Source of the DNA: Metaphire vulgaris
Lineage: Eukaryota; Annelida; Clitellata; Crassiclitellata; Megascolecidae
Length of the DNA: 64,000 nt
Assembly: GCA_018105865.1 (NCBI GenBank)
Contig: CM030835.1
Span: 873,001 to 937,000, forward strand
Direction of reading: 5' to 3'
A program made the translations under genes and the position numbers. Positions 12,281 through 24,689 of the stretch are shown in pieces. The notes under the pieces are model-generated. The model did not search any database and was not told where the DNA came from. It saw only the letters and a program-made list of their open reading frames with translations. Numbering within the stretch: the stretch's first letter is position 1; each line of letters begins with the position of its first letter.

Positions 12281-12421
12281 CTTGCAACCTTCACAGGAGT
12301 CAACGCCATAGTGGAACCCAGAAGCCTCATCTCCACAGACTTTGCATGGAGGGCCTTTTGGTCGCCCAGGATGGCTCCCAGACATTCTCTTGTCTAGTTT
12401 CCACAACAATGAACTGAGACG
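12281..12421 (-). CDS. Nuclear receptor exon: first zinc finger of the DNA-binding domain
   Basis: This is a 47-codon, phase-0 exon. The minus-strand acceptor CATTTTCCAG precedes [17 protein letters not shown] basic, Pro-rich linker (GRPKGPP) leads into finger one, [21 protein letters not shown], with the canonical C-x2-C-x13-C-x2-C pattern. The exon ends on the Lys of the P-box CEGCKG, before GTAATAAG. It joins in frame to the exon at 8,399-8,540 to make a complete core DNA-binding domain of about 66 residues with all eight zinc cysteines. An intron after CEGCK is familiar in this family. An in-frame Met (MSGSHPG) could be an alternative start, but the open frame running back to an acceptor suggests earlier exons at higher coordinates. 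A second, upstream DNA-binding domain would make this an NR7-type receptor; none was seen in the window. Confidence 0.9.
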
Positions 12422-13664
12422 CTGGAAAATGTAGCCCGATGAATTAAACCAGTTACTCTGTAAAAATTTCAAAACCATAAATACAGAAAAAATCACTATG
12501 ACAAATCCTCACATAACTTTAACTAATAGGACATGGGAAACAGAGAAGATTTCTCCTAAGCAGATCCCCAGCTAGCCTAAATGAAACAGAAGACTAGATG
12601 AAAGAAAACTCAAATATGGCTTCGTATGGTATGCTCTACATGAATTTTAAAGAAATTTTTACAATGTTATGTCATTTTGCAGGTGCAAGCATTTACCGAG
12701 ACTTTAATTTATTAGCAAAGAATGCATTCGTCAACCTTCAGTCGTTCATGTTCTATCATTTAAACAATACAAAAATATTCTCAAATTCATAATCGAAGAC
12801 CATGTGCAACAGAATACTATATCAAGCAAAAGAAATGAGAAATGGAAAAAGAGTTCTAGTTATGCAAATCTAAATAGATCATTGCATAAAAGAACAAAAT
12901 TAGCAATCTAGGACTCCTTGAACTCAAAGACACAGCCAGCACTTTTTCTACTTGGTAAACTGTTGTTGTTTTGCACTTCTGAAATAATTTTATTTCTTCC
13001 AGAAATAATGTGCAACCTCTTTTATTTCTTTGCATGAAGTCAAACATTCTCGGGAAATTTTTCAAAATGTTCACTGTTCTGTCAAAGTAATCATAATATG
13101 CAGTCTTATGGTGTGCACTTCCTTTTCAAATATTTACCTTTTTCTAACAAATTAACAGTTTACTAATAACTACAATGACTGGGAGAATGCTTGCAACTTA
13201 TGTCCTCCTAGCAGTAAATTGCCAGTAATAACTATCTGTTAAAAGTTTTATAAAAGGTTCACCCGTAGGTTCAATGTTCATAAAGACTGGTGCTGATCCC
13301 CAGCTTCGTGGCCATCAGTCCATTTTTACAGTTATAAGAGCAATAACTTAAAATACTAAAACGTAGAGAAAATTAGCGGCAATATGAAGGAAAATAAGCC
13401 TATGTATAATTTGAATTCAAATTGCATCATAATATGTCTGACTGAATAAACTTATTAAATAAACATAAATATTGTAAAATTTAAATTCAAAATTATGGGG
13501 AAAAATCAAAACACTACAGTCCAAGAATAAATAGGGTACTAAGTTGTTAACAATGAGAAATGAGACAAGATTAAATTCATAATCCATAATGCATTGTCCG
13601 TGATTTTTCATGGTTGCAGATACAGAGTTGAAAAGCTAGAAAGTATTTCCGTGAAGAATAGCAA
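12422..13664 (-). other. Probable receptor intron, AT-rich
   Basis: If the receptor has upstream exons, this is intronic. Two short frames (12,598-12,792 plus; 12,856-13,074 minus) show no family resemblance. Confidence 0.4.
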
Positions 13665-14010
13665 CATGGAGGGCGCCACAAGCCAAATATTGGGTGGGCC
13701 AACATGGCCAATATTTCAGAGTCAAGACAGCGCAGTGAGAATTCTCGACGTTTCGATCAATTGATCATTGAAAAAACACAGTTGTATGGTTATATAAATA
13801 TAATAATTTTGAATGGTCTTCCACATTTGTGACATCTCAATTATATATGGCAATATTATGCCAATATATTGGGGATTTGGGGTTATTAGTTCCACAAAAC
13901 ATTGTACATTGCCAATTTAAATTGGGTGGGCCAAACACATTGTGGCCCATTGGGTCTAACTATTGGGTGGGCCATAGCCCACCTGGCCCACCCTGTTGTG
14001 CCCCCCCATA
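13665..14010. mobile_element. hAT-type MITE, CATGGAGGGCGCCACAA ends
   Basis: The left end CATGGAGGGCGCCACAA is mirrored at the right (TTGTGCCCCCCCATA). The octamer AATAGCAA is duplicated exactly at 13,657-13,664 and 14,011-14,018. Inside, ATTGGGTGGGCCA recurs three times and pairs with GGCCCACC-type text, giving internal foldbacks. 346 bp, non-coding. Confidence 0.7.
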
Positions 14011-16146
14011 AATAGCAATGAGATTTGAGGTTAAGAGATGTAAGGTAAGGCTTATGGCACAGAATTCCCGGAGGCCTTGTCAGTGGTGACTCATCATTTG
14101 ACTGAGAAGCACATAATTTATAGAGTTTATTTATATCTCTCACAGAAGGTCTTTTCAGATACAAAGTACAATTTCCAGAGATTTCAAAAAATAAAAATTA
14201 AAGTTTAAAATTAAAAGATGAAAAAAGTTAATAGTCAGACTTCAATCAGAAGTTTAGTCATGACAGTTTGACGTTCCAGAAAAATACTGTCAGAGCGTAA
14301 AATATTTGGGACAAGTCATCTAATTGATTATCCAGCTTAATTGCTTTCACATTGACTAACAGAACCCGTTTGCCCACATGAAGAGTCAAGAAAGTACAAT
14401 AACAATGACTCAAGTCCCACTCAAGAAATTACTGAAATCAAAGACCCACAAGAAACTAAAATGCACCAGTCAAAGCTAAGGCACACAAGGCAAGTGATAA
14501 AAGCATTTGTATGTATCAGGTGACAGGTGAAGGATACGAGTTACCCACAAACCACAAAGCACTTAAAAGAAAACAGACATATAACATCCACAAGCTCTAA
14601 ACACTAGATGCCACATATTCATCAGGCTTTTTCAAATAATATTAAATTGTAGGTTGGTCAATCAAATATATTTACAATGATTTAACATGGTTGATAAGCA
14701 AATTTAAGAACAGCACTACTGAAACAGCCTGAATGCTCACAATGTAATATTTTGATGACAGATTTATGAATTGCTGCACAATAAGTGACATTTTGTTTAA
14801 CAAAGAGAAGGAAATTTTGTAATAACTCATGCACGGCCTCACTGAGCATTGAAATGGCGTTTGGAAAATTAACAAGAAATGGTAATATATTGAATTTAAT
14901 GGACTTGCCAAGATAAGTAAAAGCAGAGGATGTAGAAATAGAAACAAAATAATGATTGTACAGAAACCCAAATGGTTATTCAAACCACATTATTGACTCA
15001 CTGATTCACTGAAATCAGCACTTATTCTCTGGTCAGTCAATTAATATAATCAAGCATTCAATCAGCTTCTTTGGCGCCATTATCAAAATACCTAGGGTAT
15101 CAACCAATGGAGCATCAAAGCAGTGAGTTCCTATCTAATTTTTCTAGGCTATTGAAAGAATAACGAAAAATATACATTGAAAAATTTACCAAACTTAAAA
15201 CTCTTGCAAAGCCATTAGCATAAGTAGGGTATACAAAAAATCATTAATTGAAAATTCAATCATTTGGATAAAAGTTCAAACAGTGACAACCGAAAACAAC
15301 GGTTACTTCAGGTCACCCTAGGACAACATTATGCTCTCTATCGTTTGGGAGTAAAATGTAGTAGCAGCAGAAACTGATGTTTCTGGACCAGATATTAATT
15401 AAATAATTCAGCATCGGATTACTTATTAGCCTCTAAGCTTTCATTTAAAAATTCAATATTTCAATGTTAAACAATTTTTGCAGTGGATGAATTCCACAAA
15501 ACATGTTGTGTTGATAAACCAGGACAGTGGTTCGGTTTTATAGTTCCAGGGTCTTAAAGACTTTCAAACAGCACTTGGTCAAAAGCAGAGTTTCAAAAAT
15601 CACTGTTGAAATATTGAGAATCACTTCTTTAGAATATTTCAAATAAAAGATTGCCTTCACTGTCTGCCGGTTGAGGCATTAATTCAGATATTTTATGGCT
15701 CAGTTCAGCACATATCTATTGGAGCAGCTGTATTAAGTCAAGGCTCTGATTAAGTGCTGTTTCCAGAGCCTGAGGTATGGTATGGCTAGTGACACCAACC
15801 AGTAGTAGCCTCACTAAAAGTCTGGATGTTCGCCTTAGATGAGCAGCGGTCATGTCATCTCTTGCGTTCTTCCCAAAGACCGTGCTCAGCCTCCAAAGTC
15901 ACTAGGCCCAACACAAAGTACCGGTAATTCAGTCTTAGTCATGCATTTAGCAGTGTGTCAATGCATGCAATGTCGCTGCCTTCCGCCAAAACATCAAATA
16001 CAGTAAATACTGTCAAACAGTCTACTGTGTCTATTGAATTTACAATATTGAATTAAGTGAACAAAGAAAACCGAGAGAATGCCACATTTACACAAAGAAT
16101 ACAGCATAAAAAACTCCTGTTTTCATATAAATTATCCCTCTATCAA
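14011..16146. other. AT-rich DNA, nothing recognised
   Basis: No exon, repeat family or regulatory cluster could be supported on either strand. Confidence 0.5.
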
Positions 16147-16174
16147 TTATATATATAAATATATATAATATATC

Positions 16175-16211
<37 letters not shown>
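16147..16211. repeat. (AT)n microsatellite
   Basis: AT dinucleotides with a TATAAATATAATATATCA interruption at the left. Confidence 0.85.
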
Positions 16212-16213
<2 letters not shown>

Positions 16214-17575
16214 GAGAGAATTTGATGCTACCAGGTCAATAGAAGAACACAATGCAACAGCAACTAAAAACGACAGTGAATGATGGTTGCACCACAACAA
16301 ACACCATGACACAGTGACATTTTGGCATTTAAGATAAACAGTCTGCAACATGAACACACGAGAACACAGGCCATCTGCTGCATCTTGGATAAAAAAATTT
16401 AAATCGAATACTACATCAATATCACCAGACAGTATTGGAGAGGACGCCGGCGACGCAGCAGCTGTCAAAGAAACGATGAAATCAGCCGCAATTGGCACAA
16501 AATTTAGGTCAAACCCGAGTTAAATAAACTGGTTATGAAAACCGTAACTGCCAATTTTTATGCCAATAAAAATATGTTTATCTGCACGGCAAAGGTTTCC
16601 GAGCTCCACGATGACGACGGCGCAGAAGTACGTTAAATTATTCAAGCCGGGGTCACATCACTCACATGGGTGATACTAGCTCCATCACTTACGTTGTACA
16701 TTTGCTTGTTTAAAATGTTTAATTGAGACGTTGGTTATGACCTGGTGCCGTGTATTCACTCAAACTGAAACTCAAGTAGTTTTGTTTCTTACTTGTGAAG
16801 AGATCTCCGAGAACCGAGAGTATATTAGACATTTGTTAAAACAACAGTTGGCGTTAGAACAATTTCATAGCATTCAATGCATTTTTGAAGAACTATATCA
16901 CACATACAATATGAATCCCATTTTCCATGTGGCTTTTTCATTAAAAAGAGCAATCAATTACAAAAACAAATCAACATCATGCAAACACTTTCACATAAAC
17001 ATTTGCTCTAGGAGTGACGGAACTATTTGATCATTCCCCGGGGGCTGACATCAAAGTCATCTTCTCGCAGCATGCCATGCGATTCATCTCGTCAACAAAC
17101 CATTTGTAAGAGACTGCACGTGTCATTTCTGTAATCCGAAACAATCACACAAACCCACTTGCTCATTTCCAACTAACAAACGCCAAAACCATCGGGATCA
17201 GGTCTCACGGGCGGTCATTAATAAAGCGCCCCTCTCTCTCGGACATTCAACCAGCTCAAATAGCTTGCAAGCGTCGTCGCTCGTCTACGGCGGCTGCATT
17301 TTAGTCATGAGCTGTCGTATCGGTAACACTGAGTAACACTCTCTATAAGATGCATCATGCAAGACACTCCACTGTCTGGACGATCTTTTGGCAGTCAGTC
17401 AGTCGCATCTGCAGAAGCCGTTGAGAGTCCATTCACTCTCTGTCCGTGCAAGCGCTGCTTGGAGGAGGATCATTGCAGGCAGGAAAAACTTGGAGGAGGA
17501 TCAATTGCAGGAAGGAGAACTAGACTACAGGATGCAAAACCATTTTATCATAATGGCGCCGCAAAGTGCAAAAGA
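16212..17575. other. Unassigned DNA with a weak minus-strand exon candidate
   Basis: Near 16,350-16,461 the minus strand offers a good acceptor (TTTCTTTGACAG, exon base at 16,461). It leads into an Ala/Ser/Pro then acidic stretch (AAASPASSPILSGDIDVVFD) that would suit a transactivation region. No convincing donor follows, so I do not call it a gene. From 16,430 to 17,350 the DNA is CpG-richer. Confidence 0.25.
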
Positions 17576-17782
17576 CCGGAGGAGGAGGAGGAGGAGGAGG
17601 AGGAGGAAGGAGGAGGACGAGGAAAAAGGACGAGGAGGAGGAAACCATTTTAAGGAGGAGGAAGAATGGAGGAGGGGGAAGGAGGTGGAAAAGGAGGAGG
17701 AAGGAGGAGAGGAGGAGGAGGAGGAAGGAGGAGGAGGGAGGAGGGAGGAGGAGGAGGAGGAGGAGGAGGAGGAGGGAAGACG
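17576..17782. repeat. Imperfect (GGA)n purine tract
   Basis: About 200 bases of GGA/GAA triplets, purine-only on the plus strand with few breaks. Several overlapping Glu/Arg/Gly- or Leu/Pro-rich frames arise from it and are not genes. Long homopurine-homopyrimidine mirror tracts can form triplex DNA. Confidence 0.85.
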
Positions 17783-18027
17783 ACGAGCTGACGAGTTTTA
17801 AAGGCATTGGGCAGACGGCGCAAATAACGCCCGCTCCAAGGATCTACTAACAATAGTCAAACGAGTAGAAATACAAATAATGGGATTTAGTATGGCAAAC
17901 ATTCGCTTTAGAATAAATAAATAATCAAACAAGATGACACACAACATGAGAAAACAACACACAGGCAAAGCAAATGGCAAACAACGCTGAACAAGCGTCT
18001 AAAAAGAAATAATAAACAAATAATAAT

Positions 18028-18238
<211 letters not shown>

Positions 18239-18239
<1 letters not shown>

Positions 18240-19242
18240 ACACAATAATAATCTATTCTATAGCACCAGTTCTAATACTCTAAAGGTATCAATCGATTGG
18301 CGATACTCCAAATCTATCGGCAAAAGACAGGCAGTCACAGTCTAACAGACTAACAGTAACGTAGGCTAGTCAGGAAAATTCAACAGAAACATAAGTACTT
18401 TTAGTCTAGAATTGGATGTAAATTTGATGATATAAGGCAAGAGTTCTTAACCGTTTTCGGGAGTCATGCCTCGATCTTAAAACGAAACACTGCTGCCTCA
18501 CATCTCTTCATGAACACTTCATCTTTGACGCCATATACATTTGCTTGTCCCACTTCTTCTTCTTTCAAAGGAGCAACAGTGTGATACGTTCTTCCAGTTT
18601 TTCAGCTATCTCAATTATATTGATAAATTGACCATGAAGCAAAGATTTATGTTGTTTTAAAGACCAAAGCTATCTACCAACTACCGTATAATGCTGGGCA
18701 ACTAGAAATGCTTTGGCAGTCAAATCTATCCCTACTGGAGTTCTGTAATCACCGTTTGTTTACGAAAGTTCACTTCTGCAAGACGACTGTATTAGTGCTG
18801 GATAATTAAACAAGGCCAACTAAGCCCGAGAATAAAAATTACAAGAAACGCCAACACTAGAAATTTGTCCCAAACTAGACTTATGAGTCAGACTCTTTAA
18901 TTCTTGTCCTTGACAAAGAAAAATCAGACAGCCTCTGGCTGCGACTCACCTGGCATCAAAGAAGGAAAGGCCCGTAATGAAGTCAAATACATCAGTTATA
19001 CTTCTTTGACACAATTACATGAATGATGAAACTGTCGCGTAGATGTACAGTATGAAAGAAACCGGAGTTGATACTAATGACTATCCACATATTGAGACCT
19101 GAAGACAATTATGAACACAGGGCAAACGAGGATGGAAGAGACAACGACACAGTGAATAGGCCTACCAAGAAACTGCCGACTTTTAAGACCCAGGGAATTT
19201 TCTTGCTTCAATACGAAACAGGGGGCATACATTTCTCCAGAA
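18239..19242. other. Unassigned intergenic DNA
   Basis: No exon or repeat family recognised. Confidence 0.4.
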
Positions 19243-19581
19243 CAGTGGCATAGCCAAGGGAGGTTGGGGTTAAACCCCCCTTGAGCGCCGACGAAACAAA
19301 AAGTTAATGTGTTTCCATGCATTTTTAATTTTCGGACGCGGTTTTTAGGGTCAACCCCCCCCCTTGGGGCTGTTGACCAAAATTGTTATAAACGCCATAG
19401 GCTTGACGACCTTTTTTGCCTATCAGCATCAGAAGAAAGGAAACATTTTAAAAGAAAACACATAGGATAGATACATAGGATGACCCTTTTTTGTTGCTTT
19501 TGTTGCGCGTCAAGATTTTTCGTAAGTTGGCTAAAGTCAAAACCAAACCCCCCCCTTCCGAAAATCCTGGTTACGCCACTG
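19243..19581. mobile_element. hAT-type MITE, CAGTGGCRTAGCCA ends
   Basis: It starts CAGTGGCATAGCCA and ends TGGTTACGCCACTG. The flanks CTCCAGAA and CCCCAGAA agree at 7 of 8. The interior has runs of C and G next to each end (TTAAACCCCCC, CCCCCCCTTCCG) and one copy of the GACCTTTTTTGC motif near 19,404. Related to the elements at 24,908, 25,885 and 31,519. Confidence 0.8.
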
Positions 19582-19653
19582 CCCCAGAAAATGATGTAAT
19601 TCTGCAATGCAACTTTCCTCAATTTTTACCTTCTTTCTTGATTCTATAGGCTA

Positions 19654-19948
19654 CAGTGGCGGTTCCAGGTGGGGGATGAGTGCGGATGCATCCCCCACCG
19701 GACTTTTTTCGCTTGTGAAACCTATTTTTGGGTAAAAGTCTACTAAAACTACGGGGAAAAACTGCGGATTACCCTTTTTTGCTTGTCAACCTAATTTTCG
19801 GTAAAGTGTAGTAAAATTACAGAAAATTTTCTTTTGTCGGCCTTTTTCAGCAAAGTTTATTGATTGTTTCTTTTCTCTTTTCATCCCCCTCACCAACTTC
19901 CTATGAATTCATTTCATCCCCCACCGAGAAATCCTGGAACCGCCACTG
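19654..19948. mobile_element. MITE, CAGTGGCGGTTCCAGG ends
   Basis: It has a 16-base inverted terminus, CAGTGGCGGTTCCAGG at the left and its perfect complement at the right. The octamer ATTCTATA lies at 19,641-19,648 and at 19,949-19,956. It is an exact 8-bp duplication, but five bases (GGCTA) separate the left copy from the element. Inside are GGATGCATCCCCCACC and the T-tract motif near 19,768. A relative lies at 53,900. Confidence 0.75.
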
Positions 19949-20217
19949 ATTCTATATATGACAATAGTGTAGCTTTCCGTTTGCACAATTTTAGGTTTCT
20001 CGTTCATAAGCTTTACAATGAAATTCCAGTAAAGGTGAAGTATATTTTTGTTGCCTCATCCTGAATCTTTGGAATGCATATTCTGTGTCATTCCCCAATG
20101 GGCTTAGAACGCTCCTGATCACAGCTAGGATTAATATTGTATTATAACCAACCACTCTGACTGCATAAATTCTAGTGCATCAAAGTTCTCAGCTGTAAGA
20201 AAACCAGGCATACTAAG

Positions 20218-20218
20218 C

Positions 20219-20311
<93 letters not shown>
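20218..20311. repeat. (ACAG)n microsatellite
   Basis: About 23 near-perfect tetranucleotide copies. Confidence 0.9.
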
Positions 20312-21249
20312 CAATGACCTCCGAAGCCCACACCATAAACCTTCAGTTACAAAATAATATAAGTCTGCTCACAACATTTAGACATCAGCTAAATATAGCC
20401 CATAATCTGCAAAAGTTTGTCAGAAGCTAATAACAATTTCAAACTGAATGACTTTTTGATAAAAACTTCAGTTCAGTTGATTAGTCAAATCGGGTCTTTT
20501 AACGCCAATAATTACACAGAGGGTAGGATATCTGGACGCAAGAAGTTCGCGCACTCGTTGGAGAAACAGATTCTCCAGAAACTCTCCGTGTGAATATTAC
20601 TGTCACTTCAGTCGAGACTCGAGAGGGAGAGAAGAAAAAGCAGGCTGCGTGTCTTCTTACCGACTGATTCAATTTTGCCTCTGATGAAATCATAGGCCAA
20701 ACGCACTCATCTTCCTGATACACGCAGAAGCAAGTAGTTTCAAAGCCCTGTCCTAGATTATAACAAGCAGTTCAACTAAACTCGCTTCTGAGTTCTGCCG
20801 GCGACTCGAACCAACCGCCGCTACAAGCAGCACAGCCTCTCCTTCGGCCTCTTTCAGAATAGTATACTAACGCGTGAACCGAAGGCCGCCGACCGATCGG
20901 GGTTCAACGGTGTCTGATCCGACTGCGCTGGTACAAACCCATCAATAATCGCAGAAGAAAAAAATTATAGGGAGAAATTTTTAAGTTTGATGAAATGACC
21001 CACGCAAAACAAACTGCTTAAATCGCCGAGCAGTTTGGCGGCGGTGATAAAAATCGTAAGCCCAGAGAATAGTATACAAGTACCCGGCGGCAGCAGCAGC
21101 AGGAGGAGAGAAGGTGTCGTAAGACCTGGTTAACTTAACCGTCGATCAAAGGCAATCGAAGCGCGGCGAATGCACCTGGAAGACGGGGTCACAGAGACGG
21201 ATCGGAAAGGCTCGTGCGACCCAAGTACCAAGTAGGCCCATTGCCAAAC
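20312..21249. other. Unassigned DNA with CpG-rich patch
   Basis: From about 20,500 to 21,230 CpG is frequent and the DNA looks promoter- or first-exon-like. I found no reading frame with a known domain and no decisive splice site. A short (CAG)n run lies at about 21,088-21,103. Confidence 0.3.
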
Positions 21250-21469
21250 GGAGATACGTTATTTTGGGATCTGTGAACTTTGGAAAGGCGAATGGTCGCC
21301 AAGAAACTTGTCACTTTCAGTTCCATCACCATTGCTATTAGGAAATTGAATCCAGTGGCGGCGTGACCAGAATTTTCCGATTGGGGAGGCAGGTTTATGA
21401 CCAACCATTTCCGATTTCGAAAATCCTGACAATCAAATAATCGTTACCAATAATTCCCTTGGTTAAGTT

Positions 21470-24124
21470 CAGAGGCGTAGTCAGGAATTTGAGTATAACT
21501 CGTTAGGGGTGGGCATAAATCTTTTAAAAAGAAAATCTTAAAACACACATTCATCATCATCATGTGTCATCTTCATAGAAGGTTGAAAGTTGTTTCCACT
21601 TCAGTTCTGTCTTCGCAATCCTTTTTAGTCTTCGTAGTTCTTTTCCTGTATGTGTTCCTTAATTCAGCCAGTCTCTTTAGGTCTTCCTCTGGCCCTGATC
21701 TGCCCTCTAAAGGACTTTTTGCTTGTTCTGTGCTTGAACCCTGCATTATGTGTCCAGCATACTGAGTTTTCCTGTTTATAATTTCTGTCAGGAGTTGTCT
21801 CTTTTCTCCAATTTTCTTTAGTACCTCTTCATTTGTTATTCTCTCTTGCCAGCTAATTTTCAAGATTCTTCTGAAGCACCACATTTCAAAGGCCTGTATT
21901 TTATTTTTCAACTGCTTTGTTAGAGTCCAGCATTCGCAGGAGAATGTGATAACCGAGTATACAAGCATCTCAGGTTTCAAAGTTTCTTCTTAGTAATTCT
22001 TTTGTTTCCAAAAGGCTTCTTTATAATTCTGGCGTTTATGTCTCTTTCATCGTCCATTCTCTGTTATGAAACTGCCCAAATATTTCTTGTTCCGGTTATC
22101 AATTAAGATGTTGTGTTTCTCAACCATCGTTTTTGTTTTCTTTCTGCCTTTGCTTTTGTCGTTTAGCTTGTTAATTATGAGTTGGAGGTCTTCCTCTTTT
22201 TCTGCAAAGATTACCGTATCATCTGCATATCTGAGTATGTTATAGATTGTTCCATTGATTTTCATTCCAGGAGTTTGTTCTAATGCTTCCTTTATTAATA
22301 GCTCTGTATATAGGTTAAATAGTAAAGGGGATAGTATGCCTTGCCTTTTTTTATTTGACCGATTCCTCCTCTTTTATTCTTATGGGGTTCCAAGTTACAG
22401 ATTAAATTTTGCTCCAGTTCTGGTATTCCGACTGTCTCCAATAGCTTTTGATGATTTACAAACCTTTTTATAATCAATAATTTCTTTCCCAGAAGTATCC
22501 TTAAAAAATTAGCCCAGTTGATTTTCTGATATTGATTTTTAATGGTGTGATTCTGTTCTTGAAGTAAGATTTTAGATGCATGCGATATCAAGCTTATAAT
22601 TCTGTAGTCGTCGCGTCCTTTGTTTATCTTTGGGATTGGGACGAATATGCATTTAAGAAATCCTCCGGTATGTCTCCTGTTTTGTATATTATGTTTATTA
22701 GCTCTGTGATTATTTCATATCCTACCGGCCCCAAGTTTTGTATAAGTTCTGCGCAAATTCCATCTTCTCCGCCGGGTAATTTCTTTATAATCTGTCTTAT
22801 TTCTTCTTCAGTTATAATCGTTTCTTCCTTTGAGTGATTAATTTTGGAATTTCTCCTCTATTGTCATTGTACAAGGATTCAACGTATTCTTTCCATCTGA
22901 TCGGTACAAAGGCAGTAATTCTCAATCTGCATGTTCAAAAATACTAGAGGGTTGTGCCTTTTGTCTAACTCTTCTAGACTTCTCATTGATAAATTTGTTT
23001 TTGCGTCTCTGCACATTTTTGTATTTCATGTTTTAGTTGTAAATACGTTTGTTGCGATTTGTCAGAATCCTTATTTTTATGCTTCCTTTCCTCCATTTTA
23101 TTCAGTATTTCCGTTGTTATCCATGGCTGCTTCAGCATAAGTTGGAGGCATTCTTTTAGCTGTTTCCAGATTAGAAGGTGTCTTTTATAGATTGATCCTT
23201 TAAGACCTGGTCTTTTCTTTTTAATTTGTTTCAGAATACGTCGATCGCAATCAGCTCCTGGTCTAGATTTCAGTTTTGACGATATCTTTTGTCGATGGTA
23301 TATAGTCAATGTATTTTGTCTGGAGCTGTCCAAGTGTGCCTTGCTTTTTCTTTTGACGGTTTGTTCATAAATTTTCTCTCCTGCAGAAAGACGGATCTTC
23401 TTTTGCCCAAGCCAAAAGGTCCCACTGTGTCATCTTCTTTTGTTTCCCCAAGTGGCGTTGAAATCGCCCATTATGATTAGGCAATCTTTGTATTCTTTAT
23501 GCCCATGATCTTATCTGCCAAAAGGTTTCCTTTATTGGAGATACGTTATTTTTGGGATTCGATTGTGAATATCACTTTATAGTTGTTTTCTTGAAACGTT
23601 GTGAAATTTCCACATTCTTTCCAAAATGTTTCTGCTATTCCTATTATAAGCTCCATGGTGTTCATTTCTTGTATTATGTTCCATCACCATTCCATGTTCC
23701 TACTTTACAGTTTCCTACTTTACAACAGTTGCTGGATGATTGAATCCAGTGTTGCCTGTTGTACCACAGGCTTTGGTGATCTTAGTATGGCCGAGACTTG
23801 CAGGTTTATGACCAATTCCATTTCCGATTTCGGGCCCCCAAACCATGACAATCAAATAACTGTCATTCCTCATCGTTAGGTTGTTTCTCCAGCTGCCGTT
23901 ATCCAATTCCCATCTGAGATAACCCACAACTTGTTCAGAGGCGTAGTCGTATGTTTTCAGGGTTTGATTTGTAGCGGGTGTATAAGGTTTTATTTGGGCT
24001 CTGTCAGTGGGCATAAATTTTTTTAAAAGGAGGAAAATCTTAAAACACACATTAAAAATTTTAATTTAGGTAGTCTGATTTGGGGTATATATATACCGAT
24101 ATACCCCCCGCCGCTACGCCCCTG
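21470..24124. mobile_element. hAT-type MITE split by a LINE insertion
   Basis: The left half (21,470-21,551) begins CAGAGGCGTAGTCAGGAATTTG. The right half (24,054-24,124) ends GCCGCTACGCCCCTG. Together they make one member of the family seen whole at 33,710, 54,526 and 56,085. The outermost octamers GTTAAGTT (21,462-21,469) and ATTAAGTT (24,125-24,132) agree at 7 of 8, supporting a single original insertion. The middle is occupied by the LINE annotated next. Confidence 0.65.
21552..24053 (-). mobile_element. Decayed non-LTR retrotransposon (APE-type LINE) with mosaic 5' end
   Basis: On the minus strand, in the expected order, several marks can be read through stops and frameshifts. First is an apurinic endonuclease region with GIAETFWKECG (about 23,620) and IIMGDFNATW (about 23,450). 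A spacer follows, then the reverse-transcriptase catalytic motif RYADDTVIF (about 22,220). Last is the C-terminal AFEMWCFRRILKISW and TNEEVLKKI region (about 21,870) with the (CAT)n/(ATG)n tail at 21,552. The order and motifs fit CR1/RTE-like LINEs; the exact clade is undecided. It is dead: no frame exceeds about 135 codons. The repeat GAAAATCTTAAAACACACAT on both sides is a plausible target duplication of about 20 bases. The part at 23,537-24,053 is interleaved with flanking DNA (see findings). Confidence 0.8.
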
Positions 24125-24132
24125 ATTAAGTT

Positions 24133-24660
24133 AGATATAATATAGCCACACGAGTGCGCGGAGAGCCCCTGTACAACTATATTTATTTTTTGCTACCTTA
24201 GACCTGATTGTGGCGCCCCTCCACCCACAGAATAATAATACGCAACAAAACAATTTTGGTCGGTCAGCCAAGGGGGTAACACCAAACTCTTTGGCTACGC
24301 CGCTGATCGAATCGCCGTAGGAGAACAGCAAAGAGGCCACCGGAGTCCAGCGTCTTACGTTTTATTTTCTGTTCATTATTACTTAATCGCTATCACACAA
24401 TAGTTCTTAGTATGCAGGCGGGGGTATGTGCAAAGTTCGATATGACGCTGACAGCCGGTCGAAGGGCTGGTTCATGCTGTTCGACACCCCCCCCTCCCCG
24501 GAGATTGAACCTTTTCGGTTGTGAGTAGTCCTCATTAGCGTAGCTGCGGGGGAACTGCGTGTCTGTCTGGGTGTGTCCATTAGTGCAGCCACAAAAAAGG
24601 GAAACGGTCTGGATACCCCTCTGACAAAAGTAGGCAGATTCTTGTAGAAACATTAAGAAA
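24133..24660. other. Unassigned intergenic DNA
   Basis: No exon seen. Several C-runs and a 'GGCTACGCCGCTGATCGAATCG' fragment near 24,290 suggest a broken MITE terminus. Confidence 0.3.
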
Positions 24661-24689
24661 ATTGTATCTAATGGGGCAAGGTGAGTACC

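Noticed and set aside
17388..17853. Overlapping 90-137-codon frames on both strands
   Set aside because: Produced by the (GGA)n purine tract; all frames are open in such repeats.
20218..20311. CRISPR-like array
   Set aside because: Simple tetranucleotide repeat without unique spacers, in a eukaryotic genome.
21573..23333. Active reverse transcriptase gene
   Set aside because: Catalytic motifs are visible but the reading frame is broken many times; annotated as a dead LINE only.
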